NCBI GenBank assembly: GCA_947258905.1
Contig: CAMYKF010000675.1
Span: forward strand, 1 to 41,576
Direction of reading: 5' to 3'
Length of the DNA: 41,576 nt
Origin: an uncultured Pirellulaceae bacterium
Lineage (GTDB): Bacteria > Planctomycetota > Planctomycetia > Pirellulales > Pirellulaceae
In this document: in pieces, positions 18,527 to 27,027 of the stretch
Position numbering within the stretch: the first letter of the stretch is position 1
Layout of the letters: each line of letters starts with the position of its first letter
The notes under the pieces: generated by a model
The model's database searches: none
The model's input: the letters and a program-made list of their open reading frames with translations, nothing else
What the model was told of the DNA's origin: nothing
Position numbers and translations under genes: made by a program

Positions 18527-19312
18527 ATGTCTGATTGCCAAAGAGAGTTGTTCGGTATCCGCATCGATGCACTGGAGATGGATCAGGCCATATTCCGCCT
18601 GTTGGAGTGGGCCAGGGAACCAGCGGATCGCTGTCGCTATGTCGTCACACCCAACGTGGACCACACGGTTCTGCTGCGCGACAACGAATTGTTGCAGAGT
18701 GCCTACGACGAAGCTGATCTGGTTCTGGCCGATGGTCATCCCATCGTGTGGGCTTCGCGTCTGCTGGGCCAACCGGTTCCCGAACGGGTTCCCGGGTCGG
18801 ATCTGGTCCCGCGTCTGTTTTCCGCTGTTGAACCGAACCGCGAATTAAGGGTATTCCTGCTGGGTGCGGCGCCCGGCGTCGCCCGGCGTGCGGCTCGCAA
18901 CATGGCCGAAACATGGCCGCAAGTCAAAACTGTTGGCGTTTACAGTCCACCTCCCGGATTCGAAAACAGCGAGGACGAATGCGAGTTGATTCTGGGAAGA
19001 ATTGCCCTGTGCCGTCCCGATGTCCTGATTGTGGGACTGGGCGCGCCCAAACAGGAATGCTGGGTGTACCGGCATCGCACACAAATTCGCGCATCGGTGG
19101 CGCTGTGCGTGGGTGCAACGATCGATTTCCTCGCCGGTGAAAAGTGCCGGGCGCCCTTATGGATGCAAAGGGCGGGTGTCGAATGGCTGCATCGGATGTG
19201 CAGCGAACCACGCCGAATGGTCAAGCGTTATGCCCGCGACGCATGGGTCTTTCCCCAGCTGGTTATGCAGCAATGGATGGACGACCACAGCCAGAATCCG
19301 TCACGCCAGTAG
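18527..19312 (+). CDS. WecG/TagA/CpsF family glycosyltransferase (GT26)
   Basis: 261 aa: TPNVDHTVLLRDNELLQSAYDEADLVLADGHPIVWASRLLG; VERVPGSDLV; IVGLGAPKQECWVYRHR; GVGATIDFLAGE-like segment. Confidence 0.92.
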   Translation: MSDCQRELFGIRIDALEMDQAIFRLLEWAREPADRCRYVVTPNVDHTVLLRDNELLQSAYDEADLVLADGHPIVWASRLLGQPVPERVPGSDLVPRLFSAVEPNRELRVFLLGAAPGVARRAARNMAETWPQVKTVGVYSPPPGFENSEDECELILGRIALCRPDVLIVGLGAPKQECWVYRHRTQIRASVALCVGATIDFLAGEKCRAPLWMQRAGVEWLHRMCSEPRRMVKRYARDAWVFPQLVMQQWMDDHSQNPSRQ

Positions 19313-19318
19313 CATTCG

Positions 19319-20518
19319 CTATTTCTTGATCGTTTCCGGCAACGTCTCGCCGTCGGCTATGAAACGCATGGAAATCGAATTAACGCAGTGTCGCGTATTC
19401 TTTTCGGTGTACGCCTCGCCGAGGAAAACGTGACCGAGGTGCCCGCCGCAGTTCTCACAAAGAATTTCCGTGCGCATGCCGTCGGCATCCGGTTCGCGTC
19501 GCACGGCTCCTTCGATTTCATCATCAAAGCTGGGCCAGCCGCAATCACTTTCAAATTTCGCTTCCGACAAATAAAGCGGTGCGTTGCATTGGCGGCAAAT
19601 ATAGGTCCCGCGCTGTTTGTTATCCGTGTATTCGCCCGTGAACGCGCGTTCGGTGCCCTTGCGCAGAATCACACGCTGCTCCTCGGGAGTTAGCGGGTTG
19701 TACTGGACGCCGGACAGGTCGTTGCCGGACGATTCGGGAGTTGTCATGGTTTCATTTCCTTTTGCAAACAGTTGGGCGATTGCCTGGTTGCTTTCCGATT
19801 GCAGTCCCTCCATCTCGATGCCCAGCTCTCCCGCCACGCGTTTCATTTCGGCAGTTAGCGCATCAATGGCGGCTTGATCCAGCTGCTCGGGCGGCGAAAA
19901 CTCCTTGCCGTCAACGAACGTCAGCAGTCGCGGCGAAATCTGCTGGTTCTGCATCTTGATGAACGCTTCAAAATACTCGTCGTTATTCAGCAGTGTTTCA
20001 ATGCCACGCGCCGGTTTGAGAAACAGCGTGACTACGTCAGCGGCCTTGTCTCGATATTCGTCAGGCGAGCCGGTGGCGGAAGTCGGCCAGCCTGGTGCAT
20101 AGTCCTCGCCGATCGTTAGTTGCAGTTTGGCCACGCGATCCAATACGACAGAGAATCGTTGCGGGTCCCGCATCATGGACGGATTGATGACTGCGCCAAT
20201 CTGATTGGATCTTGCGCCAACGCCCTGCCGCACCGCTGCCGCCTGGTCGGCAACCGGTGGAAACATCTGAAAGTCGAGCATGACGCGCAGCTGGCCGGCA
20301 TAAAAACACACGCCGGCTTCCTCAAGATTGCCCGCCTGAAATTGCTGGCCGCAATGTTCAAACAAGCGGGTCGCGTTGGCCGTTTCGATCACAAACGTTG
20401 CGTCATCTTCTGCCGTTTGCGAATTCGAGGCAGCTTCCTGAAAGGCCCCCGCAGGCAGCGTGACACTCCACGTCAGGACAGCGATCAGGGCAGGAAATCC
20501 TCGGCGAGCAGCATTCAT
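19319..20518 (-). CDS. Secreted MsrB-type methionine-R-sulfoxide reductase domain fused to an unassigned N-terminal domain
   Basis: C-terminal ~125 aa: [44 protein letters not shown]...[10 protein letters not shown]...[12 protein letters not shown]...[12 protein letters not shown]-terminal ~270 aa includes a signal peptide and is not recognised. Confidence 0.88.
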   Translation of the reverse strand: MNAARRGFPALIAVLTWSVTLPAGAFQEAASNSQTAEDDATFVIETANATRLFEHCGQQFQAGNLEEAGVCFYAGQLRVMLDFQMFPPVADQAAAVRQGVGARSNQIGAVINPSMMRDPQRFSVVLDRVAKLQLTIGEDYAPGWPTSATGSPDEYRDKAADVVTLFLKPARGIETLLNNDEYFEAFIKMQNQQISPRLLTFVDGKEFSPPEQLDQAAIDALTAEMKRVAGELGIEMEGLQSESNQAIAQLFAKGNETMTTPESSGNDLSGVQYNPLTPEEQRVILRKGTERAFTGEYTDNKQRGTYICRQCNAPLYLSEAKFESDCGWPSFDDEIEGAVRREPDADGMRTEILCENCGGHLGHVFLGEAYTEKNTRHCVNSISMRFIADGETLPETIKK

Positions 20519-20673
20519 GATTCGGGACCTGTGTGCGGGGTATTGGAATCAGGGCCGGACGCGGAGGCGACCCTTACTGGCCTCGAACTACTATTTCGCC
20601 GGAATCCGTTTCGATCAACCGCAGATTCGCGATGCTGCGGATGACGGGTCCATAGCACGCGAACCCGAAAAAA

Positions 20674-20757
20674 TGCCGGAGACAGGAGTTGAACCTGCAC
20701 GCCCTTGCGGGCACATGAACCTGAATCATGCGCGTCTGCCAATTCCGCCACTCCGGC
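20674..20757 (-). tRNA. tRNA-Leu (anticodon CAG)
   Basis: Minus strand GCCGGAGTGGCGGAATTGGCAGACGCGCATGATTCAGGTTCATGTGCCCGCAAGGGCGTGCAGGTTCAACTCCTGTCTCCGGCA: paired acceptor stem, CATGA-TTCAGGT-TCATG anticodon arm, long variable arm. CCA is not encoded. Confidence 0.95.
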
Positions 20758-20782
20758 TCGGTGAGTTGCCTGGCTGACAGCC

Positions 20783-20811
20783 AAAAAGCCAGCCACTTTT
20801 TATATGGCTGG
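20783..20811 (-). terminator. Possible Rho-independent terminator between the rhodanese gene and the tRNA
   Basis: Minus strand ccagcca-tataaaaag-tggctgg followed by ctttttgg. Confidence 0.45.
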
Positions 20812-20849
20812 GGAATCCGTTCGGCAAGTGGACTTTTTGGCCGCCCCAT

Positions 20850-21185
20850 CTAGTAACGAGGGACGGCCGGATCGATCTCGCATGCCCACGCCTCGATTCC
20901 GCCTGCCATGCTCTGAACCTGCGCGAATCCCTGTTTTCGCAGCCAGCGGGCAGCCCGCAAACTGCGAATGCCGTGATGACAATAAACCACGATCCGCTGA
21001 CCGGTATCGCCCAGTGAACCAGCCTGCTCGGGAATCTGTCCCAGTGGCATCAGTCGCGAGCCATCTAGATGACACCATCGGTGCTCGGCTGGTTCCCGGC
21101 AATCCAGCAAAACAAAATCGACCCGGGAATCCATCAGTTGCCGAACCTGCTGTACGCTGATCTCGATCGGCAACGACTCGTTCAT
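20850..21185 (-). CDS. Rhodanese-like domain protein
   Basis: MNESLPIEISVQQVRQLMDSRVDFVLLDCREPAEHRWCHLDGSRLMPLG...RIVVYCHHGIRSLRAARWLRKQGF...GGIEAWACEIDP. Confidence 0.88.
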   Translation of the reverse strand: MNESLPIEISVQQVRQLMDSRVDFVLLDCREPAEHRWCHLDGSRLMPLGQIPEQAGSLGDTGQRIVVYCHHGIRSLRAARWLRKQGFAQVQSMAGGIEAWACEIDPAVPRY

Positions 21186-21365
21186 CAGCGGCAGGGCCTC
21201 GACTGCTGGTATGGAAAACCACAAACTGATCATCGCAGCCTGCGACAACGCGGATGCATGCCGCACACCATGTGCAACATCCCGTGTAATTTAGAGTCTG
21301 GCGAGCAGATCGCCAGTCTGTCGATCTGTGTTTCTGTCATTTCCGTCACTGAGGCATTCGCGTCC

Positions 21366-22610
21366 ATGAAACAAAGTCCGCGCGAATTTGCGATGGAGGT
21401 CGCCCTCCGGTTGCAGGAATCCGGTTACCAGGCCCTGTGGGCCGGCGGTTGCGTGCGCGATCAGTTGCTGGGCACCGAGCCCAGGGACTACGACGTGGCC
21501 ACCAACGCCACACCTGAGCAAATTCGCGGAATCTTTGGCAAGAAACGGACGCTCGCGATCGGTGCCGCGTTCGGCGTGATTACCGTATTGGGCCCCAGAT
21601 CCGCCGGCAACATCGAAGTTGCCACGTTCCGGCAGGACGCCGCTTACAGTGATGGCCGCCATCCCGACGCGGTCCGTTTCAGCACGGCCGAAATGGATGC
21701 GCAGCGTCGCGATTTCACCATCAACGGTTTGTTCTACGATCCGCTGGCCGAACGCGTCATCGATTACGTCGGCGGACAGCAGGATTTGCAACAACGCATC
21801 GTGCGGGCGATAGGCCGCGCCGAGGAACGGATCGCTGAAGACAAATTGCGTATGCTACGCGCCGTCCGATTCGCTGCCGCACTCGATTTCGAGCTGGAAC
21901 AACACACGCTGCAGACTATTCGCGATCACGCACAGGAAATCCACGTGGTCAGCGCCGAAAGGATTGCCGGCGAACTGCAGGGGATGCTGCTGCATCCCTC
22001 GCGCCGTCGTGCCGTCGAGTTGTTACAGGACAGCGGATTGCTTGAGCAAGTGCTGCCCGCCACCCGCGACTGGGTTACCGATGACGAGCAACTGCAAACG
22101 ATCCTCTCGCGATTGCAGAGGCTCCGGCAGCCCACGCTGGCCGTGGCCCTGACGACGCTGCTGGAACCGTCCCTCGACGATGAGTCGTCACTGGTCGACA
22201 TCTGCCGCGAATTGCGTCTGCCCAACGAAGTGGCATCGACCGGCGTCTGGATGTTGCAGGCAGCGCCGGTCATAGAGGACGCCCGCCAGTTGCCCTGGTC
22301 CCGCGTTCAACCGGTGCTGGTTGATCCGCGAATCGATCAGGCTTTGCAATTCGTCGCCGCACGCGAGCCCGGTTCCAGCGAAGTCTCAGACGGACTGGCG
22401 TTTTGCCGTGCACAATTGCAGCGGGACGCCTCGGAACTGGATCCGCCCATGATCCTGACCGGGGACGAGTTGCGTGACCACGGGTTTTGCCCGGGGCCGG
22501 GATTTGCAACCGCCTTGCGGGAGATGCGTCGTGCCCAGCTGGACGGCGAAATTTCCAGCGTGGAAGAGGCTCTGCAGATTGCCAGGCAGGTACTGGACAA
22601 TACGGATTGA
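21366..22610 (+). CDS. CCA tRNA nucleotidyltransferase / poly(A) polymerase family
   Basis: MKQSPREFAMEVALRLQESGYQALWAGGCVRDQLLGTEPRDYDVATNATPEQI; VATFRQDAAYSDGRHPDAVRFSTAEMDAQRRDFTINGLFYDP. ORF extends to 21069 but 21366 is the better start. Confidence 0.9.
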   Translation: MKQSPREFAMEVALRLQESGYQALWAGGCVRDQLLGTEPRDYDVATNATPEQIRGIFGKKRTLAIGAAFGVITVLGPRSAGNIEVATFRQDAAYSDGRHPDAVRFSTAEMDAQRRDFTINGLFYDPLAERVIDYVGGQQDLQQRIVRAIGRAEERIAEDKLRMLRAVRFAAALDFELEQHTLQTIRDHAQEIHVVSAERIAGELQGMLLHPSRRRAVELLQDSGLLEQVLPATRDWVTDDEQLQTILSRLQRLRQPTLAVALTTLLEPSLDDESSLVDICRELRLPNEVASTGVWMLQAAPVIEDARQLPWSRVQPVLVDPRIDQALQFVAAREPGSSEVSDGLAFCRAQLQRDASELDPPMILTGDELRDHGFCPGPGFATALREMRRAQLDGEISSVEEALQIARQVLDNTD

Positions 22611-22744
22611 CGCCGTGTGCCTGGAGTTGATTTCCAGTCCGGCCGCCCTGCCTCCACTCGCATCCGCGGCCTGAATCGCCCACAATGATTCGGGCTTGTT
22701 CATCTGCCCGCTGCTTGTGGCCTTCTGGTTTTGGGAGCTGTTTC

Positions 22745-24046
22745 GTGTCCAACTTGTGCGTAATTGGTCTGCAATGGGGCGACGAGGCTAAAGGGAAACT
22801 CGTCGATCTGTTGACGGAGCGGTTTCAAATCGTGGTGCGATATCAGGGAGGCGCCAATGCCGGCCATACGGTGGTGGCGGGCAGCGAGACCTACAAGTTG
22901 CACCTGATTCCCAGCGGGATCTTGAATCCCCAAGCCACCAATGTTGTAGCGCCCGGCGTCGTTGTGCACCCCGCAACGTTACTGCGGGAAATCCATGGAC
23001 TGGAGGAACGTGGTGTGGATGTGGCCGGACATCTTCGTTTGAGCGAACGCGCACACGTGGTGCTTCCCTGGCACGTCGAGGAAGACCGTATCGCCAACGA
23101 GACCGAACCTGGCGAAGAATCGATCGGCACGACGTTACGCGGCATCGGTCCGTGTTACCGTGACAAGGTCGGCCGGCGGTATGCCCTGCGGCTGGGTGAT
23201 CTGCTGCGTGACGATTTTGAGGAACGCGTACACCAGATTTGCAAATTTAAAAAACGCTACCTGTCCGAATTCAGCGAATATCCTGTGGAACTGGATGCCG
23301 ACCAGATCATTCGGGATTATGGAACGATGGGCCAGGAATTGTCGGCGATGATCGGTGATACCAACACGTTTTTGCTGGATGCGGCCGAGAGTGGCCAATC
23401 CATCCTGTTCGAAGGCGCCCAGGGAGCGTTGCTGGACGTCGATCACGGAACGTTTCCGTACGTCACCAGCAGCAACAGTTCCGGGGTCGGAGTGTGCAGT
23501 GGCTCGGGCTTGCCACCGCGGTTTATTCATCAGGTCATAGGCGTGGCCAAATGTTACAGCACACGAGTCGGCGGCGGACCTTTTCCCACCGAACAGGACA
23601 ACGAAACCGGCGAACACATTCGCCAGCTGGGCAAGGAATTTGGCACGACCACCGGCCGGCCGCGCCGCTGTGGCTGGTTTGATGCCGTCGCCGTGCGCTA
23701 CACGGCCCGGCTGAGCGGCGTCGACCGGCTGTCCATGATGATGCTGGATGTGTTAAGCGAACTCGACGAAATCAGGATTTGTGTGGCCTACGAAATCGAT
23801 GGCCGGCAGATTGACGATTTTCCCAGCCATGTCGAGGACTTGCGCAAGGTCCGGCCGGTATACGAAACGCTGCCCGGCTGGCAAACCGACATAACCGGCG
23901 TCCGCAGTCTGGAGGACTTGCCCGCCAATGCCGTGGCTTATGTCCAGCGGATCAGCCAGCTGGTGGGCCGGCCAGTGGAAGTCATCTCGGTGGGACCGGA
24001 TCGCACTCAGACGATTTTTTGCAACGAAATGCTTTCCGTGGTCTGA
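22745..24046 (+). CDS. purA: Adenylosuccinate synthetase
   Basis: [93 protein letters not shown] start at 22745 fits the conserved N-terminus. Confidence 0.95.
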   Translation: MSNLCVIGLQWGDEAKGKLVDLLTERFQIVVRYQGGANAGHTVVAGSETYKLHLIPSGILNPQATNVVAPGVVVHPATLLREIHGLEERGVDVAGHLRLSERAHVVLPWHVEEDRIANETEPGEESIGTTLRGIGPCYRDKVGRRYALRLGDLLRDDFEERVHQICKFKKRYLSEFSEYPVELDADQIIRDYGTMGQELSAMIGDTNTFLLDAAESGQSILFEGAQGALLDVDHGTFPYVTSSNSSGVGVCSGSGLPPRFIHQVIGVAKCYSTRVGGGPFPTEQDNETGEHIRQLGKEFGTTTGRPRRCGWFDAVAVRYTARLSGVDRLSMMMLDVLSELDEIRICVAYEIDGRQIDDFPSHVEDLRKVRPVYETLPGWQTDITGVRSLEDLPANAVAYVQRISQLVGRPVEVISVGPDRTQTIFCNEMLSVV

Positions 24047-24054
24047 CGACTGTT

Positions 24055-24086
24055 GTTTTGCTAGACTGGAGTTTTGCTAGACTGGA
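24055..24086. repeat. Perfect 16-bp tandem duplication
   Basis: gttttgctagactgga at 24055-24070 and again at 24071-24086. Confidence 0.9.
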
Positions 24087-24131
24087 GCAGTCGTTTTGCA
24101 TTTCCCGGCATCCCGGCCATTCAGGAATTTC

Positions 24132-24917
24132 GTGTCGAGTCCGTCAGCCACAGACACCGCCGAGTCCGCATTGGATTTGCGGGCCGATCAGTTGCCGGCC
24201 CATATTGCCATGATCATGGACGGCAATGGGCGTTGGGCGCAGCGCAATAATCTGCCCCGTATTGAAGGCCACCGGCGTGGCACCCGCACCGTGGGCGACA
24301 TTGTCGAAGAGTGCCAGCGTCTGGGCATCCGTCAGGTTACTCTGTACTGTCTGTCCAGCGAAAACTGGAAGCGACCGCAACAGGAACTCGAATTTCTGAT
24401 GCACCTGCTTGAGCAGTTCATGATCGAGTCCCGCGCGAAGCTGATCGAGAAGAAGATTCGCTTGCAGGTGATCGGACGACGCAACAAACTCCCCCCGGAC
24501 GTGCAGGCCGAAATGGACAAGACGCTGGAAATGACGCGCCACTTTTCCGATTTCTGTCTCTGTCTGGCGATCAACTACGGTGCCCGCCAGGAAATGGTGG
24601 ATGCCGTGCGGCGGATCGCCAACGGCGTTCGCGACGGGACGCTGGATCCGGCCGACATCAATGAGGACACCGTTTCCTCTAATTTGTATACCGCTGGCAT
24701 GCCCGATCCCGATTTGTTGATCCGCACCGCCGGAGAAATGCGTGTCAGCAATTACCTGTTGTGGCAAATCAGTTATGCCGAATTGTGGGTCACCGATCGA
24801 TGCTGGCCTGAATTTCGCGTCGAGGATTTGCATCAGGCACTTCGCGATTTTGCCAGCCGCGAACGCCGTTATGGAGGACTGGTGGACGAGGAAGGAACCG
24901 GAGCTCATTCGTGCTGA
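24132..24917 (+). CDS. uppS: Isoprenyl transferase (undecaprenyl diphosphate synthase family)
   Basis: HIAMIMDGNGRWAQRNNLPRIEGHRRGTRTV; YCLSSENWKRPQQEL; DLLIRTAGEMRVSNYLLWQISYAELWVTDRCWPEF. The start could instead be 24096. Confidence 0.93.
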   Translation: MSSPSATDTAESALDLRADQLPAHIAMIMDGNGRWAQRNNLPRIEGHRRGTRTVGDIVEECQRLGIRQVTLYCLSSENWKRPQQELEFLMHLLEQFMIESRAKLIEKKIRLQVIGRRNKLPPDVQAEMDKTLEMTRHFSDFCLCLAINYGARQEMVDAVRRIANGVRDGTLDPADINEDTVSSNLYTAGMPDPDLLIRTAGEMRVSNYLLWQISYAELWVTDRCWPEFRVEDLHQALRDFASRERRYGGLVDEEGTGAHSC

Positions 24918-25828
24918 AAAAGCGATTGATTTCGGCAGCGATCGTTCTGCTTGTGATCGCCGTGCTGGTCTGGCTGGACATGTTACTGGGTTCGCCCGAG
25001 TCACTGGGACGACCGGGCGTCGTTTTGTTCGGGTGTTGTCTGGTGCTCGGCCTGATGGCTGCCAGCGAAGTCCTGTACTTCAACCCTGAAATCGCGCAAC
25101 AGTTCAAACACTGGCCCGCCATGGTTGGCACGGCGCTGGTGATTGTGCTGGCCTTTGTGCCCGTCTGGTGGCAGCAGTACCCGGCGGACTGTGCCATCGG
25201 CCGTCTGGGCTGGATTCTCTACGGATTGGTGGCAGCCGTGGGCCTGGCCCTGATCAACCAGATCCTGACGTGGAAACCGGGTAATCCCGTATTCGACAAC
25301 GTGGCCCGCACGATTCTGGTTCCGGCCTACGTAGGCGTATTGTTGGGTTTTTGGTCGCCGCTGCGGGCCTTTCACGACAACTATTGGGGCATCGTGGCCC
25401 TGTTATCATTGTTCTTCACGGTCAAGTTGTCGGATGTAATGGCGTTTACCGTTGGCAAAATGTTTGGCAAACACAAACTGGCGCCGAACCTCAGTCCGGG
25501 TAAAACGGTCGAAGGTGCTGCGGGCGGCTTGCTGGGCGGTTGCCTCGGAGCATTGATCGTGTTCTACCTATTTGCACCCTGGTTGACCGGCTCCGTCACC
25601 GCCGCACCGTGGTGGGCTGTGCTGGTTTTCGGAGCGGTTCTGACCGTGGTCGGGGTGATCGGTGATCTGTCGGTGTCCCTGTTCAAACGCGAGGGGGGCG
25701 TCAAGGATTCCAGCCGCTGGCTGCCGGGACTGGGCGGCATTATGGACATGGTTGATTCGATCCTGCCCGCGGCTCCGGTCGCCTACGCCTTTTGGAGTAC
25801 CGGGTGGTTCGGTCCGCTGGCCGCCTGA
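24911..25828 (+). CDS. cdsA: Phosphatidate cytidylyltransferase
   Basis: 305 aa; KLSDVMAFTVGKMFGKHKLAPNLSPGKTVEGAAGG; GDLSVSLFKREGGVKDSSRWLPGLGGIMDMVDSI. GTG start overlaps the uppS stop. Confidence 0.93.
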   Translation: MLKKRLISAAIVLLVIAVLVWLDMLLGSPESLGRPGVVLFGCCLVLGLMAASEVLYFNPEIAQQFKHWPAMVGTALVIVLAFVPVWWQQYPADCAIGRLGWILYGLVAAVGLALINQILTWKPGNPVFDNVARTILVPAYVGVLLGFWSPLRAFHDNYWGIVALLSLFFTVKLSDVMAFTVGKMFGKHKLAPNLSPGKTVEGAAGGLLGGCLGALIVFYLFAPWLTGSVTAAPWWAVLVFGAVLTVVGVIGDLSVSLFKREGGVKDSSRWLPGLGGIMDMVDSILPAAPVAYAFWSTGWFGPLAA

Positions 25829-26060
25829 TTATTCCGGCTAATCCTTGTCGGGCGTTTGATCACTACGATCGGTCCGTTGCCGGATGCCCGGCGGTTTCGT
25901 CCTGCAAATAGCCACCAAAACCACTTTTTTAACTTGTTTGCTGGCAGCAGTTTCCATTGCGGCACAGCCCCAGGCCCGGCGACGGCGGCTCGGAATCAGC
26001 TATATTTGAAGCAGGAGATTTTTGTCTCAGGTGCGGTGTACTGACGCCACCGCAGCATTA

Positions 26061-27005
26061 ATGACCGAAGCTACAATTTCATCCATTGAGCCCCAACTGG
26101 TTCTGCCGTTGTTCGGCGCAAAGGACCAGCATCTCAATCGGCTCCGTGAACGATTTGACGTCGAGATCGTTCACCGTGACGGACAAATCCGGGTCCAGGG
26201 AAGCGACGATAACGTCGCACGCGCCACACAGGTTATCGAGCAGCTGACCAATATCGTGCGCCGACGCGGCAGTTTGACTCCCGACCTGTTTGATGAAGCG
26301 ATCGCCAGTGTGACCGGCGAAGCCGTTGTGGCTCCGCAGCCCAGCGCCATCGACGTCATGCAACTGGGTCAGGAGATTCGTCCACGTACCTCCGGGCAAG
26401 CCCGCTACATCAAGGCGATCCGCAACAATGATCTGGTCTTCTCCACTGGTCCGGCCGGCTGTGGCAAGACGTATCTGGCGGTGGCCATGGCCGTCGAAGC
26501 GCTAAAACACCAGACGGTTCGCAAAATCGTCCTGGTACGGCCGGCCGTCGAAGCGGGCGAAAATCTCGGTTTCCTGCCGGGTGACCTGCAGGCCAAAATC
26601 AACCCCTATCTGCGGCCCTTGCTGGACGCGGCCTACGAGATGATCGGCTTTGACCAGATTCAGCGTCTGGTACAACAGGACGTGATTGAGATCGTGCCAC
26701 TGGCTTATATGCGTGGCCGCACGCTAAATGAGGCCTTTATCATCCTCGACGAAGCCCAAAACACTACCGTTTCCCAGATGAAAATGTTCCTGACACGGAT
26801 GGGCGAACACTCTAAAATTGTCGTCTCGGGCGACCCCACTCAGGTCGACCTGCCGCGGCACACACGTAACGGACTGAAGGATGCCATACATCGGCTGAAA
26901 AACATTGACGGCGTGTCCTTTGTCGAATTGACCGTGGCGGACATTGTTCGTCACCGGCTGGTTCAGGATATCGTGGACGCCTACGAACTGGATTCTGGCA
27001 AGTAA
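26061..27005 (+). CDS. PhoH-like ATPase
   Basis: LVFSTGPAGCGKTYLAVAMAVEAL (Walker A), KIVLVRPAVEAGENLGFLPGDLQAKINPYLRPLLDA, AFIILDEAQNTT, KIVVSGDPTQVDLP. Confidence 0.95.
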   Translation: MTEATISSIEPQLVLPLFGAKDQHLNRLRERFDVEIVHRDGQIRVQGSDDNVARATQVIEQLTNIVRRRGSLTPDLFDEAIASVTGEAVVAPQPSAIDVMQLGQEIRPRTSGQARYIKAIRNNDLVFSTGPAGCGKTYLAVAMAVEALKHQTVRKIVLVRPAVEAGENLGFLPGDLQAKINPYLRPLLDAAYEMIGFDQIQRLVQQDVIEIVPLAYMRGRTLNEAFIILDEAQNTTVSQMKMFLTRMGEHSKIVVSGDPTQVDLPRHTRNGLKDAIHRLKNIDGVSFVELTVADIVRHRLVQDIVDAYELDSGK

Positions 27006-27027
27006 CCCAGGCACACGCCTATTTCCC

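Noticed and set aside
20515-20849. Minus-strand ORFs 20515..20796 and 20574..20849 (AGVAELADAHDSGSCARKGVQVQLLSPAF)
   Set aside because: This is a conceptual translation of the tRNA-Leu gene, a common annotation artefact.
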